Assembly (NCBI GenBank): GCA_043758755.1
Contig: JAYVMW010000028.1
Span: 62,001 to 126,000, forward strand
Source of the DNA: Solimicrobium sp043758755
GTDB taxonomy: Bacteria > Pseudomonadota > Gammaproteobacteria > Burkholderiales > Burkholderiaceae_D
DNA length: 64,000 nucleotides
Direction: 5' to 3'
The translations under genes were made by a program, and so were the position numbers. A model generated the notes under the pieces. It was not told where the DNA came from, did not search any database, and saw only the letters and a program-made list of their open reading frames with translations. Shown in pieces: positions 62,891-64,000 of this stretch (position 1 is the first letter of the stretch; the number at the start of each line of letters is the position of its first letter).

Positions 62891-64000
62891 TCCTGTTCGT
62901 CTATTTTCAGTTTCTGAATCTGGTAGCGCAACTGACGGAAACTCACTCCGAGCAATTCAGCGGCCTGCGTTTTGTTATAACGGGTTTTCTGCAGAGCACG
63001 CAGTATGATGTCGCGCTCAACCTGCTCCAGATAAGCGGGGAGCGATCGGGGCAATTCAGCAAGGCTGTCATCCGCACTGTGGTGTATTGCTGCCCCACTG
63101 ACCAGCTCCGTTCCTGCCTGAGCTTCTTCCTGATCGGGGCCAGGATTCTGAGTTGCAGGAGGTTTGATCGATGCAGTGTCAGTCTGTGCCGGCAATTCAT
63201 CAGGGCCGACGCCAGACTTGCTCTGTTTCAGAGCCAGATCGGCGCGCTGCACGACGCCGTCGTTGGCAAAGGCCAGAGCGCGTTCCAGTATGTTTTCCAG
63301 CTCCCGGACATTGCCCGGAAAGTCATACGCAAACAATGCGGCCAGCGCTTCAGGGGCGAGTTTCATGCTTTTACCGGAAAGTCGTTGCAATATTCCTTCC
63401 GACAGCAATCCGATATCATTGCGACGCTCGCGCAGGGACGGCAGCTTGAGTTCAATCACGTTCAGACGATAATATAAATCCTGACGGAAGCGTTTATTCG
63501 CAACACACTCTTCCAGATTCTGATGGGTAGCGCTGATTATGCGCACGTCGACCGGCTCTTCGGCCGTGGCACCAATCTTGCGCACCGCCCTTTCCTGAAT
63601 GGCGCGCAGCAGCTTGACCTGCATCGGAAGGGGCAGGTCAGCGACTTCATCAAGTAATAAAGTGCCGCCGTTGGCAGCCTGGAAAAATCCCTCCCGTTCG
63701 TCGTTTGCTCCGGTAAAGGCACCCTTCCTGTAACCGAAAAATTCTGCCTCCATCAGTGCTTCGGGAATGGCACCACAGTTGACTGCGACAAAAGGTTTGC
63801 CGGCTCGGGCGCTTTGAGCATGAATCTCGCGCGCGGCCAATTCTTTGCCACTGCCCGACTCGCCCCAGATCGCAACCGGCGCCATGCTGCGTGCCAGTCG
63901 TTCTATCTGGTTGCGGGTTTCCTGCATGGCCGGTGACTGGCCCAGTAACCGGGAAGTCTGGCTGGTGGGCTGATTCGGTACAGATTTGTTTTGATGCACC
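62887..64000 (-). CDS. Sigma-54-dependent transcriptional regulator, PilR-like (partial, 5' end outside window)
   Basis: NtrC-family activator whose N-terminal receiver is cut by the window edge. The visible 370 residues contain the AAA+ domain with Walker A GESGSGKE, the sigma-54 contact loop GAFTGA, Walker B GGTLLLDEV and the arginine finger region FRQDLYYRLNV, followed by a Gln/Pro-rich linker and a Fis-type helix-turn-helix (KTQAAELLGVSFRQLRYQIQ). The first visible GTG (63999) is probably internal. ampD overlaps its stop by 4 bp. PilR is favoured because pilR-ampD adjacency is common in betaproteobacteria, but other NtrC family members are possible. Confidence 0.82.
   Translation of the reverse strand, partial: VHQNKSVPNQPTSQTSRLLGQSPAMQETRNQIERLARSMAPVAIWGESGSGKELAAREIHAQSARAGKPFVAVNCGAIPEALMEAEFFGYRKGAFTGANDEREGFFQAANGGTLLLDEVADLPLPMQVKLLRAIQERAVRKIGATAEEPVDVRIISATHQNLEECVANKRFRQDLYYRLNVIELKLPSLRERRNDIGLLSEGILQRLSGKSMKLAPEALAALFAYDFPGNVRELENILERALAFANDGVVQRADLALKQSKSGVGPDELPAQTDTASIKPPATQNPGPDQEEAQAGTELVSGAAIHHSADDSLAELPRSLPAYLEQVERDIILRALQKTRYNKTQAAELLGVSFRQLRYQIQKLKIDEQE

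Overview
The window looks like a chromosomal segment of a betaproteobacterium, most likely Burkholderiales close to Oxalobacteraceae. This rests on gene content and order, not on a database search. The markers are: a large FAD/Fe-S oxidoreductase followed by HIT, DUF971, ubiE, ubiJ and ubiB; ptsN-hprK-rapZ; mutM, TPR lipoprotein, lolB, ispE, tRNA-Gln, prs, rplY; ampD next to a PilR-like sigma-54 activator; nrdAB near an Ala/Lys/Pro-rich histone H1-like gene. I see no phage, insertion sequence, CRISPR array or rRNA. Most of the window is housekeeping DNA with tight gene packing and many 4-bp ATGA overlaps.

Layout. 1-5.9 kb is accessory. Two paralogous 153-residue FKBP prolyl isomerases flank an unknown pair of minus-strand genes (a 114-residue protein and a 664-residue Cys-rich protein with a long hydrophobic half), followed by an unknown 728-residue protein with three internal repeats. 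5.9-15.1 kb holds a RhlE-like DEAD helicase, a frameshifted pentapeptide-repeat pseudogene, an aldehyde dehydrogenase, a receiver-PAS-GGDEF-EAL protein, an M14 carboxypeptidase, and a TPR protein resembling SycD/LcrH type III chaperones with a small hydrophobic partner. 15.1-22.8 kb is a minus-strand ubiquinone and redox operon. 23.1-28.7 kb is plus strand: ilvA-queF-pagP, then ptsN-hprK-rapZ. 28.7-37.5 kb is minus strand: NatAB-like ABC exporter, TAP-like hydrolase, amidohydrolase, mutY, a dynamin-like GTPase and mutM.

37.6-46.8 kb is plus strand: TPR lipoprotein, lolB, ispE, tRNA-Gln(TTG), prs, rplY, uvrD, a 125-bp palindromic intergenic element and a Na+/H+ antiporter. 46.9-57.1 kb is mostly minus strand: actP-yjcH, DUF3025, pyrC, DUF1348, a TMEM175-like channel, nitronate monooxygenase, an ATM1-type ABC exporter, a divergent acyl-CoA thioesterase, YggT and the histone-like gene. 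57.8-64 kb has nrdA-nrdB behind two NrdR-like boxes, ampD, and a pilR-like gene cut by the window edge.

The best candidates for something undescribed are the FKBP-bracketed unknown genes (0.5-5.9 kb) and the orphan chaperone-like pair (13.8-15.1 kb). Both look like remnants or parts of a secreted or membrane-active protein system, but the sequence alone does not prove this.
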